A stretch of 64,000 bases of DNA from Liquidambar formosana (Eukaryota > Streptophyta > Magnoliopsida > Saxifragales > Altingiaceae), in the NCBI GenBank assembly GCA_039720395.1, contig CM077828.1, forward strand, positions 16,962,264-17,026,263. The letters are read 5' to 3'. The translations under genes were made by a program, and so were the position numbers. This document shows positions 36,497 through 47,321 of the stretch, in pieces. Every line of letters begins with the position of its first letter. Within the stretch, counting starts at the first letter, position 1. The notes below the pieces were generated by a model. That model was not told the origin of the DNA. It was given only the letters and a program-made list of their open reading frames with translations, and did not search any database.

Positions 36497-37616
36497 TTAT
36501 GACATTGATAAGATGGAGAGGGTGGAAGAATTTGCTGGTGATCTTGGAGGAGAAGATAAGTAAGGTTTTGGGGGGATTTGCAAGGCTTCGATGCTTCCTT
36601 CTAACATAGTCATCACTTCACTCATGGATGGCCTATGTGCTGGGTTTGTCTGTATACACCACAAACCCACTAATATCATCTTCCTCGCAATAGTATTTTC
36701 CTCTTCGCTTATATCGCCCTGCAATCTTAAATTGTTATTAAGCTCAAGACGCTTATAAACCCAATGTGGAAAGTATATCTCACTGGTGCGACCTCCAACA
36801 TCGAGGTTTTTTCTTCCTCCAACCATTTCTAGAATCATCATTCCATAGCTGTAGACATCAGACTTATGTGAGACTCCACCAAAGTTTCTACTAAATACTT
36901 CTGGGGCAATATATCCATAGTCCCTCTAGCTTCCAACATTGATATTATACTTTCTTTCCTCGGACATAGTTTAGACAGCCCAAAATCAGAGATCTTTGGG
37001 CAAAAGTCTTCATCAAGAAGAATGTTATGAGGTTTTATGTCAAAATGCAAGATCCTTGTATTGCACCCACGGTGTAAGTACTCAAGTCCTTGAGCAATCC
37101 CAACTGCAATTTGGTGCAATTTTTCCCATCCCAAGTGCTGATCAGTCTTTAAAGGATTTTCATTGTGTATGAACTTGTCAAGCGATCCATTAGGCATGAA
37201 CTCATAGATGAGAGCTCTTTTAGGACCCTCGAGACAAAATCCCAAAAGAGTGACAACATTAACATGAGAAGTCCTACTAATGCTTGCAACCTCATTAATA
37301 AAATCTTCTCCGTTCCCTTTGGATGCCTTCAGGAGCTTCACTGCCACAGGATGGCCATTAAGTAGCATTCCCTTATAAACATTTCCAAAACCTCCTTGAC
37401 CTAGTTCATCTTTGAAGTAGTTGGTAATTTTCTTGATGTCTGAATAACTATATCTTTTGGGAGCCAAAGATCCAAAATGCCTTATGAGGGCCTCAACATT
37501 TTGATCATTCTTTATATTTCCCCTCCAAAAGACCATTTCAGTTGATGATACTTTCCCTCTAAAGTAACAAAAACTGATACAAGTGAATAATATTCCAATC
37601 ATGCCAGCTCCAATGC
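36497..37616 (-). pseudogene. LRK10L2-type kinase exon with 1-base frameshift
   Basis: Begins with the transmembrane segment (IGIGAGMIGILFTCISFCYF), then the juxtamembrane RYSYSDIKKITNYF, glycine loop GQGGFGNVYKG, VAVKLL lysine, and EVASIS helix. The catalytic loop is LHFDIKPHNILLD (HFD in place of HRD, the usual non-RD form of this family), followed by ISDFGLSKL. After LEARGTM one base is missing (around 36915) and the frame shifts just before the APE motif. The second part (36841-36497) continues in the correct alternative frame with MMILEMVGGRKN, WVYKRLE, GLWCIQ and the tail to SILSMS and the stop. Otherwise the sequence is close to intact, so the deletion is recent or a sequencing error. 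Confidence 0.85.
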
Positions 37617-37770
37617 CTATGTTCAAAGAAGGAATTAACCCATTCAGTGCAAAATAAACGTGATAATATCAAATCAAGACTATCATTACAACAGATGTAT
37701 ATTTCTATGACTATGAGGAACATAGAGGAGAAAGAAACAGAAAAAGGATCTAGTATGAACTGCATCGTAC

Positions 37771-37806
37771 CTATTAGAAGTTTTCTTGACTGGTTTCCAG
37801 AGGAGC
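37771..37806 (-). CDS. LRK10L2-type mini-exon 2
   Basis: 36 nt bounded by TGCAG| and |GTACG. It reads GSSGNQSRKLLI across the phase-1 junctions, directly before the transmembrane helix. Length and phase equal the 36-nt mini-exon of the plus-strand gene (33132-33167), which supports both models. Confidence 0.72.
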
Positions 37807-38015
37807 CTGCAGCATAATAGTTGCATTAGAGAGGCTTAGATGGAGAAACAAAATATCGACAGTGAAGCTACATTGGTGTAAAAGATACTCAAAATATAAA
37901 AGAAGGATAAAGAATGGTTTCTCATACATATGTGGATCTGATGGACTCGTTAACTGAGACAAAAATGGGCATAGATTGTCTTTCTTGATTTCTTTTGCTC
38001 CACTTCCCCACCACC

Positions 38016-38016
<1 letters not shown>

Positions 38017-38053
<37 letters not shown>
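38017..38053. repeat. Homopolymer run of 37 C
   Basis: Uninterrupted C run in the first intron of the LRK10L2-type gene, at the tail of a SINE-like element. A G-rich strand of this length can form G-quadruplexes; the length may be an assembly estimate. Confidence 0.9.
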
Positions 38054-38057
<4 letters not shown>

Positions 38058-38217
38058 TTTCATGGGTACCAACCCTTTCCCCTAACCCATAGCTAGATTG
38101 TCACATCCAACTACCAGGTTTTTTTGGGATTGCAGGGTTAAGGACTTGAACTCCTAATCTCCCCGTCCACAGGGGGAAAGATACCACCTAGCATGCTAGC
38201 CGGTTGAGCTCTTAAGT
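38054..38217 (-). mobile_element. SINE-like element 1
   Basis: The minus strand starts near AGAGCTCAACCGGCTAGCAT (A-box-like), has AGGAGTTCAAGTCC (B-box-like) about 45 bases on, then GGGTTGGTACCC and the G-run as tail. The spacing fits a tRNA-derived pol III promoter. No target duplication was identified. Confidence 0.45.
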
Positions 38218-38257
38218 TTAATAAATGAAAACTTGGACAAAAGGAGGCTTCATTTTG

Positions 38258-38409
38258 ATTGCTTGGATGGCTTGTCTGTTGTTACTACAAGCCATTGTAC
38301 CTGTAGTAGTATCCTCAGGTTGAAAGTTCCCAATCCCATCATTTGAGAAAAATGATTGGGGGAACCTATCCATGGGATAGGGTGTAGGGTTGGTACCCCC
38401 CCAAAAAAA
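38258..38409 (+). mobile_element. SINE-like element 2, sharing the 3' end
   Basis: The plus strand has an A-box-like TGGATGGCTTG, a B-box-like AGGTTGAAAGTTCCC and the tail GGGTTGGTACCC followed by C and A runs. The GGGTTGGTACCC 3' end is shared with the oppositely oriented element at 38054-38217, while the heads differ. Confidence 0.45.
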
Positions 38410-38466
38410 ATTTTATTTACATTTTCTTGGTGTGGTTGTTTTTGTTTTTGTTTTCCCTTGCTAGGA

Positions 38467-38709
38467 AGGAGTTGACTTAGAATTCGATAAATTTAGGTTG
38501 CATTTCAGTTTCAATTGCACACTAACAAACCAGGAAAATAAAAAATAAAAAAAAATTGTTCGACTGCTCAGAAACTCATGAGGAGTTGACTTAGAATTTG
38601 ATAAATTTAGGTTGCATTTCAATTTCAATTGCACACTAACAAACCAGGAAAATAGAAAATAAAAAATAAAAAATTAAAAAAAATTTGTTCGACTGCTCAG
38701 AAACTCTTG
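38467..38709. repeat. Tandem duplication, ~114-128 bp unit
   Basis: Unit 1 (38467-38580) and unit 2 (38581-38709) both run from AGGAGTTGACTTAGAATT to CGACTGCTCAGAAACTC. They differ by a few substitutions and a longer A-rich stretch in unit 2. Confidence 0.9.
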
Positions 38710-39405
38710 AAATGGAGAAAGCCGGATCTAAGTGGGTTTGTCATTTTACTTGCTTTGCAATTTTAGTTTTTATTTTTAAATATATAAGCATAGAGTCCTT
38801 TTATTATCAAGTGCAATTAATGTAACTTTATATCAAGTGCACTCCAAAACTCTTATTTGCGAATTTTATTTTGTGAAACCAACTGTTAGATTAATTTTGA
38901 TTCATATGTAGGTAATGCATGCCAAAAATCATGTTGATCCGAGATTGAGAACTGTCTCATCCATAAATGTCCATAAATGAGTGATTGTTGTTGATTGAAA
39001 AATATAAGTTTTGGATCGAATAGCAATCAATCTCGGATCAATTTGATTTTTGACATGGATCACCTACATGAGAAGGCTATCTAATCCAACATTAAGTTTA
39101 AAAAAATGAGTCGCGGTTAAGAGTTTTAGAGTACACTTGATACAAAGTTACATCAAGTGCACTTGATAATAAAATGACTCGCAACTCTATAAGCATATAT
39201 AAAAAAACCAGCTCAATTAAGCTAGAATTTCTTTATGCAATTGGTTTTGTCAATCAAACAATTCAATTATCATCATGATCCATGGTTAAAGAAACAGAGC
39301 AATTGGTTTGATTTGCTTTCCAATTTTTACTTCTATTCAATGGTCAAAGAAAGGATATGGGCTAAACATCAATGGAATATGAATGGATAACATAGCCCCA
39401 TGGAG

Positions 39406-40105
39406 ATACCATAGCCCCATGCTCCATGGGTTCAGATCCTCTCCAATTTAATACCGTCCTGTCTTATCAAGTCTACGGCTATTAACGCGCCACATTTTTT
39501 TGAGTCTATCCAAAAAAAAGCATGCAAAATCAATCGGAAAGATCAACTGTGGCCTACAGCCGACGAATGCACCATAGTTGCTTTAGTGCTTCTGCAAGCA
39601 TTATAAGTGCCAGAGATTCTTCCACGAATGATACAAAACTAGTGCTCACACTTGACCAATTTTAGATTTTCAACCAAAAGGGGACAAAAAGAAGATGGGA
39701 ACTTATATAAGGATGGAATCCAAACCCATTGCCCCCCGTTTCCTCTCCTCTTCAATATTCTTTTCAATGTTCGTTAAAATTAAAATTCTCATCAATGGTT
39801 CTCTTGTTCGCATTTTATCTCCGTTCCCCTCTACTTGTAATTTTTCAGACCGTGCATTCTTCTAAGGTTTGCCGATGAGGAGAGAGAAAATAAACAAGTG
39901 TTGAAATATCCGTGCGTTGAAGACGAGTTGTTACCCTTGGGATTCATACGAGGAAAACGTCCGTTTAAGTGAATAGATGACGTGGCTCACTCCACCCTTG
40001 GATCGACTACCATAGATGTGGCACTTCAAAAACCATCGACTGGACAGGACTGGAGGACATCAAACTGGAGAGGATCTGAACCCATGGTGGATGGGGCTAT
40101 GGTAT
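39406..40105. mobile_element. TIR element, 700 bp, non-coding
   Basis: ATACCATAGCCCCAT followed by CCATGGGTTCAGATCCTCTC at the left is repeated inverted at the right end, about 48 bases in all with few mismatches. A partial extra copy of the end (AACATAGCCCCATGG) lies just outside the left terminus. The interior is non-coding. No clear target duplication was found. Confidence 0.65.
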
Positions 40106-40750
40106 CCATTCATAGATAAACATCATCATCATCTTTGTAATAATGAAAAAAACCCTTACCCACAACAGCAATGAAAAGGGCAAGTAAAATATCGCAAGAC
40201 ATGGCCTACCAATCTGAATTCGGAGCTAACAACACATCATTGAATAAGCGTTCTGGATTTGGTGTTGGTTTGGAAAAAACCATCAACCCATTGAATAAGC
40301 ATGAATAGTAGCAAAACCTGGACATTTGCAGATTTGGAACTACAATCCTAGAATTACAATTTTCTTTTTTTTTTCTTTTTTTTTTTGGGTTTTTTCCTCC
40401 TTTTAATATTTTGCTGGCATCATTTGCATCAGGTTCGATCCCAGAGTACAGCACCTCAATTTAGCGTAACTCGTTCATAGTGGGGTGAGATGCATTGGTA
40501 GTTTTTTTATTATAACGGAATTGTAAACTTCTTTTGTAGATTCATGGTTTTCCCACAATGGGGCGAATTTCTAAAGAAAAGTTAAGTTGATCCTCGCAGA
40601 AGCATATAACATTGCAGTATTTCTTTTTTTTCGCCAAAAATATTATGGAGCAGCTCATTGTAATTTACCAAAGATCTATGCAATGATCACATATGATAAG
40701 GCCGTTATACCTAAGAACTTAAGAAGGAAATCAAGAAATACTAAACGTAC

Positions 40751-41386
40751 CCGGGATTCGAAGCTTATGATACTCCACATCAAACCCAAGGTTCAAAGCT
40801 TCTTGCAGCGTTGCCCCTCCACCATTAAGTTGGCCAAGAGCCGTTCCAAGAACCGGAAACCAGACTTTGTCCGCGCATGTAGAAAGCAAATCCTCAAGGT
40901 TTGGCACCTCAACTCCTTCCAATGATTCGTCAACGTAGAAAGCATCGCTCTCTGTTCCATCCATGGTGCATGTGAAAATATTACGAAGTGGCATATCCAG
41001 CGAGGAGCAGCCGTAGAATAAACTTAGGTTTCTATCGGTGGGAACGTAATAAAAGCGAGTGTAGTTGAGGGTGGTGTTAAGGAATTCCTTAGGACAAGTG
41101 GTGTTCCACAAGTCCATTCGTGAAATCCTCATCGTATTGCCAGGTTGGTTGATTAATTGTTGTCTTGTTGGCATGTGAGCTCAAACCCTTGGCGACCGCA
41201 GAAATGAGGCCTACCCTTTCCCTAGAAAGGGTAACCGATGTTTTGAATGGGTCCGCACCCGTAGCGTTGCCTGCACTCGATGTACTGTTCATCTTCTTCG
41301 CAGTAAGCTGTGTTGATGGCGATGAAGATGAAGAAGATGGTGGCGATGGTGGAAGGTAGAAGGGATGAGGGAAACTGGTGGTTCAT
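40751..41386 (-). pseudogene. Type-A ectodomain exon A1 (exon 1 of the LRK10L2-type gene)
   Basis: ATG at 41386 starts a signal peptide (MNHQFPSSLLPS...FFIFIAINTAYC), then YGCGPIQNIGYPF, then TAG (41222-41224) in place of the Trp seen in the sister copy at 44430. After ELTCQQDNN a 43-nt deletion shifts the frame. The remainder reads INQPGNTMRISRMDLWNTTC through NLSLFYGCSSLD to GFDVEYH. There about 130 nt with the WAK_assoc_C cysteines are gone, and KLRIPG leads to a preserved donor (CCCGG|GTACGT). A piece of the lost exon text is found separately at 40586-40607. Confidence 0.82.
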
Positions 41387-41599
41387 TTGATAATAACACA
41401 TGGGAAGAACATCTGGTGGGAGATGTGGTGTGGTGAGGGGATATGTAAGCATAGGCAGAGCATACTATTCGAAGGAAAATGATAGAAAGGTCCTTTCATG
41501 GATGGATATAATGTAAACAGGCAGACCAGTCGCATGTTTTGACAGAGAAAAATTAGAAATGTGAGTTTCTTGGAATACTCACGATCATATATATGCCAT

Positions 41600-42338
41600 A
41601 AATATGCATATCCCACCCGATTTCACACATTTCAAACAGATATCACGGTTCACAGTGTACTCTACTTCAAATCCTTCATCCACGGCATCTGGCACTGATG
41701 TGTGTCCATTCCAGATCTGGTCAAAAGCCATTTGAGTAACCGGAACTTGGATATTGATGCTGCAGGCTCCAAGGTTTGGAGGTTGATTTCCCCAATTTTT
41801 GGTTTCGTAGAAAGCACCACTCACCCTACCGTCGATTGTGCACTTAAAACTATAGACAGCCTTCCGCAAGACGTCCGACAGGCAACCAAAATAAGGAGAG
41901 GTTTCTCAAGTTTGGATTATTGCGTTGGGAGAGATATTTATTGAGAATAGTGTTAACGAACTTGGCAGGACAACCGGGTGGCACAACATCCATTCGCGCG
42001 ATCGTCATTGTATAAGGAGCAGATTGATTGATAGCCAGTAGACGGAATGTCAGCCCCTCAATAGCTATAAGAGGGTGATCATCATAACCATGTGGGCAGT
42101 CGAGCTGGAATGCTTGGCGGCCGCAGTATTGGGGTCTATTATTTCCCAAGAAAGGATACCCTATGTTTTGTATTCTTCCACAATTGAAGGAATCACTGCA
42201 ATTCACAAACTGTTGATCGTCGATGCAGTAAGATGTGGGAAGGGCGATGGAGATGAAAGAGAGGATGATGATAGAGTGTAGTACAAGGGACAGTGGGAAG
42301 AGATGAGCTTCCATTGGAAATAACTCATGGAATACCAT
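41600..42338 (-). pseudogene. Type-B ectodomain exon B1
   Basis: Start at ATG 42338 (MVFHELFP) or 42314 (MEAHLFPLS). Signal peptide to LPTSYC, then CSDSFNCGRIQNIGYPFLGN, CGRQAFQLDC, and TMTIARMD. A 2-base loss in the codons for the conserved NLSLFYGC segment (near 41890) shifts frame. The second half reads KAVYSFKCTIDGRVSGAFYE to NRDICLKCVKSGGIC, where it is cut at about 41600 and joined to DNA that matches the flank of exon A2 (45420-45450). It has no splice donor and no kinase. Confidence 0.82.
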
Positions 42339-42503
42339 TTGGGGGAGGTGTGGTTTGGCGAGAGGGATATATGGAGTTATGGACCATGGTTTATGAGGAA
42401 GTATAAATATGAAAGGGAAAGCGAGAGCATAATTTTCAAAGGAAAATGAATGAATGGTTTCTTCTTGGAGTTTGTTGGTAACGTACGTAAGCAGACAGAG
42501 CAT

Positions 42504-44144
42504 TTACTTTGACAAAGAATAGTGAGCTTATTAGAAATTTCTTCTTGATTTTCAAACTTTTAAGATTTTAGACTTCAAGTACCTAAACCAGGTTGAATAT
42601 ATACGAGACCGTGATAGAAACGTTAAAATAATTTTGAAAAAAAGAAAAATAGTTATAAAAAAAAAAAGGCCCTCTAATGTCTAAGGGGTATTTGTGATCC
42701 AATTGCAACATTTTTAATTGTGATACCACATCTATTGTATTCATTCATTGGAATATATCAACTCCTATGGATAAGCCTAATGACAAGTTGAGCCTTCAAA
42801 CGCACCTAAAAAAGCATAGGTCAAATGCTTAAATCCTAGTGAAAAATTTGATCCTTTTAGGGTCTCTACCCTAGGATCTAAATGATGTGGTAATTATCTA
42901 ATGCGTGTGGTACAAAAGGATTATACGTGTTAGATGGATTAACTAGTCAGGGTGCAAAGGCTCAGCTCCAAACACGTTTGTTAAAAAGATAAAAAAAATA
43001 TTCATTCATCGGCATGATCTACCATTTCATGTGGCATTCATTTCATTTATTTTTGAAAAAACAAGCGAGCTTCAGTTTTTTTTTTTTTTTTTAATGACTA
43101 AATTGTCATTGAAATATTAACTCATAAATAAAGTAGGTTGATGGAATTAGTAACTTTAGTAATTTAATTTTTTTAAATTTTTTATAAAATATTTAACTCC
43201 AGAAAATAAATTCAAAGAGAGATTTTTTCCATGCCATCAAATGGTTCAGAATAGTGTGTATATATATATATATCGCAAGCTTAGAGTTTTTTTATTCTTT
43301 CCTCAGCGTAAGTTTAGAATGGTTGAATTGTCCAGAACCAATTGTTTCCTAGAAGGCAGAGCAGGATATCAAGGAAATTAAAGATAATACTATTAAGGGG
43401 GTATTTTGGAAGCCTAGAGATGTACCCAGATGGAGACACACATGGACCTGAAAGGCCCATACGAAGGTGCATAACATTGTTAGGGAGGCCACTGGTTTAG
43501 AAAAAGTCAAGAATTCCAATCTAAATTTAACATGCCACTTCCAAGTACCAACCATAATGAGAATCACTTTAGGCTGGCCACGACAGCACATATGGTCATG
43601 TGCAGCAAAGGACAATGGGTATGACAGTAGAGAGGGATTTGGTGGATTGGCTTCACAAACACGTTAATTACAAGGAGAAGAAGGTCATTAGAATTGTCCT
43701 AAATCATGAAACGTTTTTTCTTTTAGTGTAATTGATCCTGGGTCTGAATTGTCCAAAATTATGACACTACAAAATGGTCCATGACATCATTTACATGGGA
43801 CGTTATAATTGATGACAAAAATTCCGATTGGAACGGAACCCGAGAGCAGGAGAAATTTTCATTTCTTCCTTTTTCTTTTTCTTTTTCTGTGGAGTACTAT
43901 AACATAGATCTCAACCGAGACGCTATGATCTATGGGATACAGGATTTAATCCCATGCTTCCACGTAGCAACTGTAGCTTTTATCAATATTGATTAAGTTC
44001 CTGCATCAATAGCTAGCTAATTAAGAAGATTTGCAACTGGAGCCCTAATATTACACCCTTTATAATGTTTCGGTATTTGGTATTTGGTATGGTCCATTTG
44101 TGACAATTCCAATCCTAAAGGAATAAAAAGCCAAAACGCTAATG
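42504..44144. other. Intergenic, no gene seen
   Basis: AT-rich DNA with a T-run (43077-43092) and no recognisable coding sequence. Open frames at 43349-43667 on both strands look fortuitous. Confidence 0.5.
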
Positions 44145-44273
44145 ACCTCGTGGTTTAGTAGCGCAGCTGTGCAAGTTTTGGGTTTAGTTCTTAGAAAATT
44201 TATATTTGATATATGTTGTAATGAATTTCTAATTCATGTTACCTAAAAATAAATAAATAAATAAATAAAGAGA
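44145..44273 (+). mobile_element. SINE-like element 3
   Basis: GTGGTTTAGTAGCGCAGC (A-box-like) and GGGTTTAGTTCTTAG (B-box-like) are about 30 bases apart and followed by an (AAAT)n tail ending near 44270. Consistent with a tRNA-derived SINE; no target duplication found. Confidence 0.4.
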
Positions 44274-44429
44274 GAGGGTCCTAGACTTTTGCCAATGACA
44301 TTGCAGTATTTTTTTTCCCCCAAATTATTATGAAGCAGTTCATTGTAATTTCCCAAAGATCTATGCAATTAATGACCATATATGAAAAGGCCTATGCCTA
44401 AGAAGGAACTCAAGAAGTACTATACATAC

Positions 44430-45219
44430 CAGGGCTTGGACACAAAAATGGGTGAGGTTGATCCTCGCAGAAGCATATGAAGGGCGAAGTGGAGTTAGAT
44501 GATCCACATATGCCCCCAGAACGATTACACGCAGTGCACGCAAAGTCGTCTATGTTATAGTACTCCACATCAAACCCACCGTTCAAAGCTTCTTGCAGCG
44601 TTGCTCCTCTACCAATAGTGAGATTGTCAAGAGCTGTTCGAAGAACCGGAACCCTGACTTTGACCTCGCATGTAGTATTCTCAAGGTTTGGCACCTCAAC
44701 TCCTTCGAACGATTCGTCAACATAGAAAGCACCGCTCTCTGTTCCATCCATGGCGCATGTGAAATTATTACGAATCGGTGTATCCAGCGAGGAGCAGCCG
44801 TAGAATAAACTTAGGTTTCTATCGGTGGGAATGTAATCAAAGAGAGTGTAGTTGAGGGTGGTGTCAAGGAATTCCTTAGGACAAGTGGTGTTCCAAAAGT
44901 CCATTCGTGCAATCCTCATCGTATTGCCAGGTTGGTTGATTTCAAGTACGCGGAATTTCTGCGAATCCATGTCAATGATAGAGTAATTGTTGTCTTGTTG
45001 GCATGTGAGCTCGAAGCCTTGGCGACCGCAGAAATGAGGCCTACCATTTCCCCAAAAAGGGTAACCGATGTTTTGAATGGGTCCGCACCCGTAGCGTTGG
45101 CTGCACTCGGTGTACTGTTCATTGTCTTGGCAGTAAGCTGTGCGAATGGCGATGAAGATGAAGAAGATGGTGGTGATGGTGGAAGGTAGAAGGGATGAAG
45201 GGAAGAGGTGGGAGCTCAT
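44430..45219 (-). CDS. Intact type-A LRK10L ectodomain exon A2
   Basis: The only unbroken ectodomain of the minus-strand row: 263 codons plus one base, from ATG 45219 to a phase-1 donor (CCCTG|GTATGT). It has a signal peptide (MSSHLFPSSLLPS...IAIRTAYC) and GUB_WAK_bind with CSQRYGCGPIQNIGYPFWGN and FCGRQGFELTC. The middle carries several N-glycosylation sites (NTT, NYT, NLS, NFT). WAK_assoc_C has CTACNRSGGICGSS, FICFC and LCPSPG. Without splicing, translation adds MYSTS and stops, giving a ~269-residue secreted protein with no membrane anchor. The next exons of matching phase on this strand are the mini-exon at 37771-37806 and the frameshifted kinase exon. It is a near-copy of A1, with upstream and downstream flanks also duplicated. 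Confidence 0.82.
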
Positions 45220-45439
45220 TTGAAAATTTCACATGGGAAGAACATTTGGTGGGAGATGCGGTGTGGTGTGGTGTGGTGTGGTGAGGGGATGTGTAAACAT
45301 AGGCAGAGCATACTACTCAAAGCAAAATGATAGAAAGGTCTTTTCATAGATGGATATAATGTAAACAGGCAGACCAGTCGCATGTTTTGACAGAGAAAAA
45401 TTAAAAATGTGAGCTTCTTGGAATATTCACGATCATATA

Positions 45440-47321
45440 TATGCCATAAATTATAGTTTTATTTATAAATAAAATAAAAAAAATATAAGTTTATATTTAT
45501 AAAGAAAATATAAGTTTATTCCTAATATTTGATTACCTTGAAATTTAACATCCATAACATGTATGGGTTGGGTAACTACATCAATGGTTCGAGTGACAAA
45601 ATATTATTCTTAAAAAAGGATATTAAAGAGTGTAAAAATAAAAAGTCTTACACAAAATATCAACGGATGTGGGTTTTTTGAGTGAGGGAGATAGAGTTTA
45701 GAAGGGTAAAAGTGTAATTAACAATTACGAGTACTAGTCAGAATGACCAATTTGATAATTTAGGAAGGAAAGGAATTATTGGTATGGTCCATTATTGGTT
45801 GTGATATTTTTTATAATGGTAATTTAGGAAATTAAAAAAAAAAAACACTAATTTAAGAAAGAAAAAATGATTAGCTTCATATATATAATAAAATATTATG
45901 AAGAAAGGCGACTCTTCCGTAGTTGTATAGTTTTGAAGAACAATTTTCCACGTTGACCAGTTCCAGATGGAGTCGAGTGTAAATATTATTATCCAAAGGC
46001 CACTCTTTCGTAGAATGTAGAAGGTAGGGTACGCTAGGAAGGAAAGGAATTAACATCCCACCTTTTGCTCAGATAGAGACAGATCAATGGAAGCTGCATG
46101 CAAAATATTGTTAAACTGCTCATAAAAAATTTCAAGAATTCCCACCTCATATGTCAGCTGCCATCTTTCAAGTCACTATGACTGAGTTTCTACTACGAAA
46201 TAAGAATGCCCACTCAAAACTACTACCAATCTCACTTGTTTCCTAAAGTAAGCCCATGTAATTGTTACGAGGATACCGCCACGTTTTTTCATGGCTTATT
46301 AATAACTTATGCCACTAGCTATAAAATAAATTAGTTAATTTTGCTAAGCAGAGTTTTTTAATTAAAAAGGTTGAGTTGAGTACGATCCTAATTATCCTTG
46401 GGTTTTATCATTACAAAGTCTTCGCTCTCTAGCTGTGAACTTACAGCTTCACACACGGTGAGCCAAAACTTTTATGCTCTCTCTTGGGCAAGCTTATTAA
46501 TAAAACCCCGATGGCCCATTTGTAGGTCTGAAACTATAATCCTAAGTTTAAAACATTTTCATATTTTGGAATTTCGTTCACAATTTGGTCAGAGCCAAGA
46601 GTATTGCAACTTAATTTAGTATAACACTTAATTAGTTAATAAAGAGAGAAGCATTTCCAGGAGAACATGAATCACAGATGAATATATAGGGCCATAAAGT
46701 GGAGAGACTGAACTTTCACTCTATTCGCTAAATTTTACTATTTTTTCTGGTTTGGAAAGTCCAATTGACATAGTATTAATTTTGGTGTGGATTGAGAACA
46801 TTGGTAGTATTTCCCTGAGGGTCTATTCGTTTCACATGAATTAGGGGTGGCAATTGCAAATTCTCAGGATTTAATCAAAAAGGGGGTGTTCGCTTTGCTT
46901 AAAACATGGGATTTTATTTTCTCGGAAAATTTGAACTCTCATAATCCGTGAGAGATTTAAGGTTTTCCTAACAAGGCAGAAGATCTTACTGTTCCTCCCC
47001 CTCATAAATAAGATAGGAGGGCACTATCTGCTAACCGGGATTGGTAATTACAAGATACTCCATATTAAATAAAGCAAAGCTTATAATTGATCTTGTTCCT
47101 TCAATGCATATTCATCCACAAGGGGCTTAATTTAAAGAGACCACCATAATGATTTTGCAATCATCCACTATCTCCTAACTATGAGAACTCTAGGGTTGTT
47201 TTTTGGTCATTAGACCTCTATGACTAGAACAATAGATATATATATCACAAAATATGGCAGAGAAATTTTTTCAAGCGTATGGTGGGAAGGAAAACAAGAA
47301 AAGTGGGTGAGATATGCATAC
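45440..47321. repeat. Locally duplicated LRK10L flank (copy 1)
   Basis: From about 45850 to 47320 this non-coding DNA is repeated, with a few percent divergence, at 50062-50320 plus 55645-56827. The second copy is split by copia-3, so this copy shows the un-inserted sequence (TTTCAAGAATTCCC at 46131-46144). 45440-45850 is AT-rich and unremarkable. No gene is seen. Confidence 0.75.

Larger units (their letters stand above)
36497..41386 (-). pseudogene. LRK10L2-type receptor-like kinase gene, multiply broken
   Basis: Minus-strand three-exon gene: exon 1 (41386-40751, type-A ectodomain A1), exon 2 (37806-37771, 36 nt) and exon 3 (37616-36497, transmembrane plus kinase), all junctions phase 1. 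Family 2 of the LRK10-like receptors has a non-RD kinase. Exon 1 is dead: TGG to TAG at the conserved YPFW, a 43-nt deletion, and loss of ~130 nt coding the C-terminal Cys cluster. Exon 3 has one 1-base deletion. The intact type-A exon at 44430-45219 lies upstream on the same strand with a donor of the same phase. A transcript that skipped A1 could join it to exons 2-3, but would still meet the frameshift. Confidence 0.78.

Noticed and set aside
43349..43667. Opposed open frames of 66-88 codons in the intergenic region
   Set aside because: No start context, no conserved motifs, and both strands open over the same short stretch.
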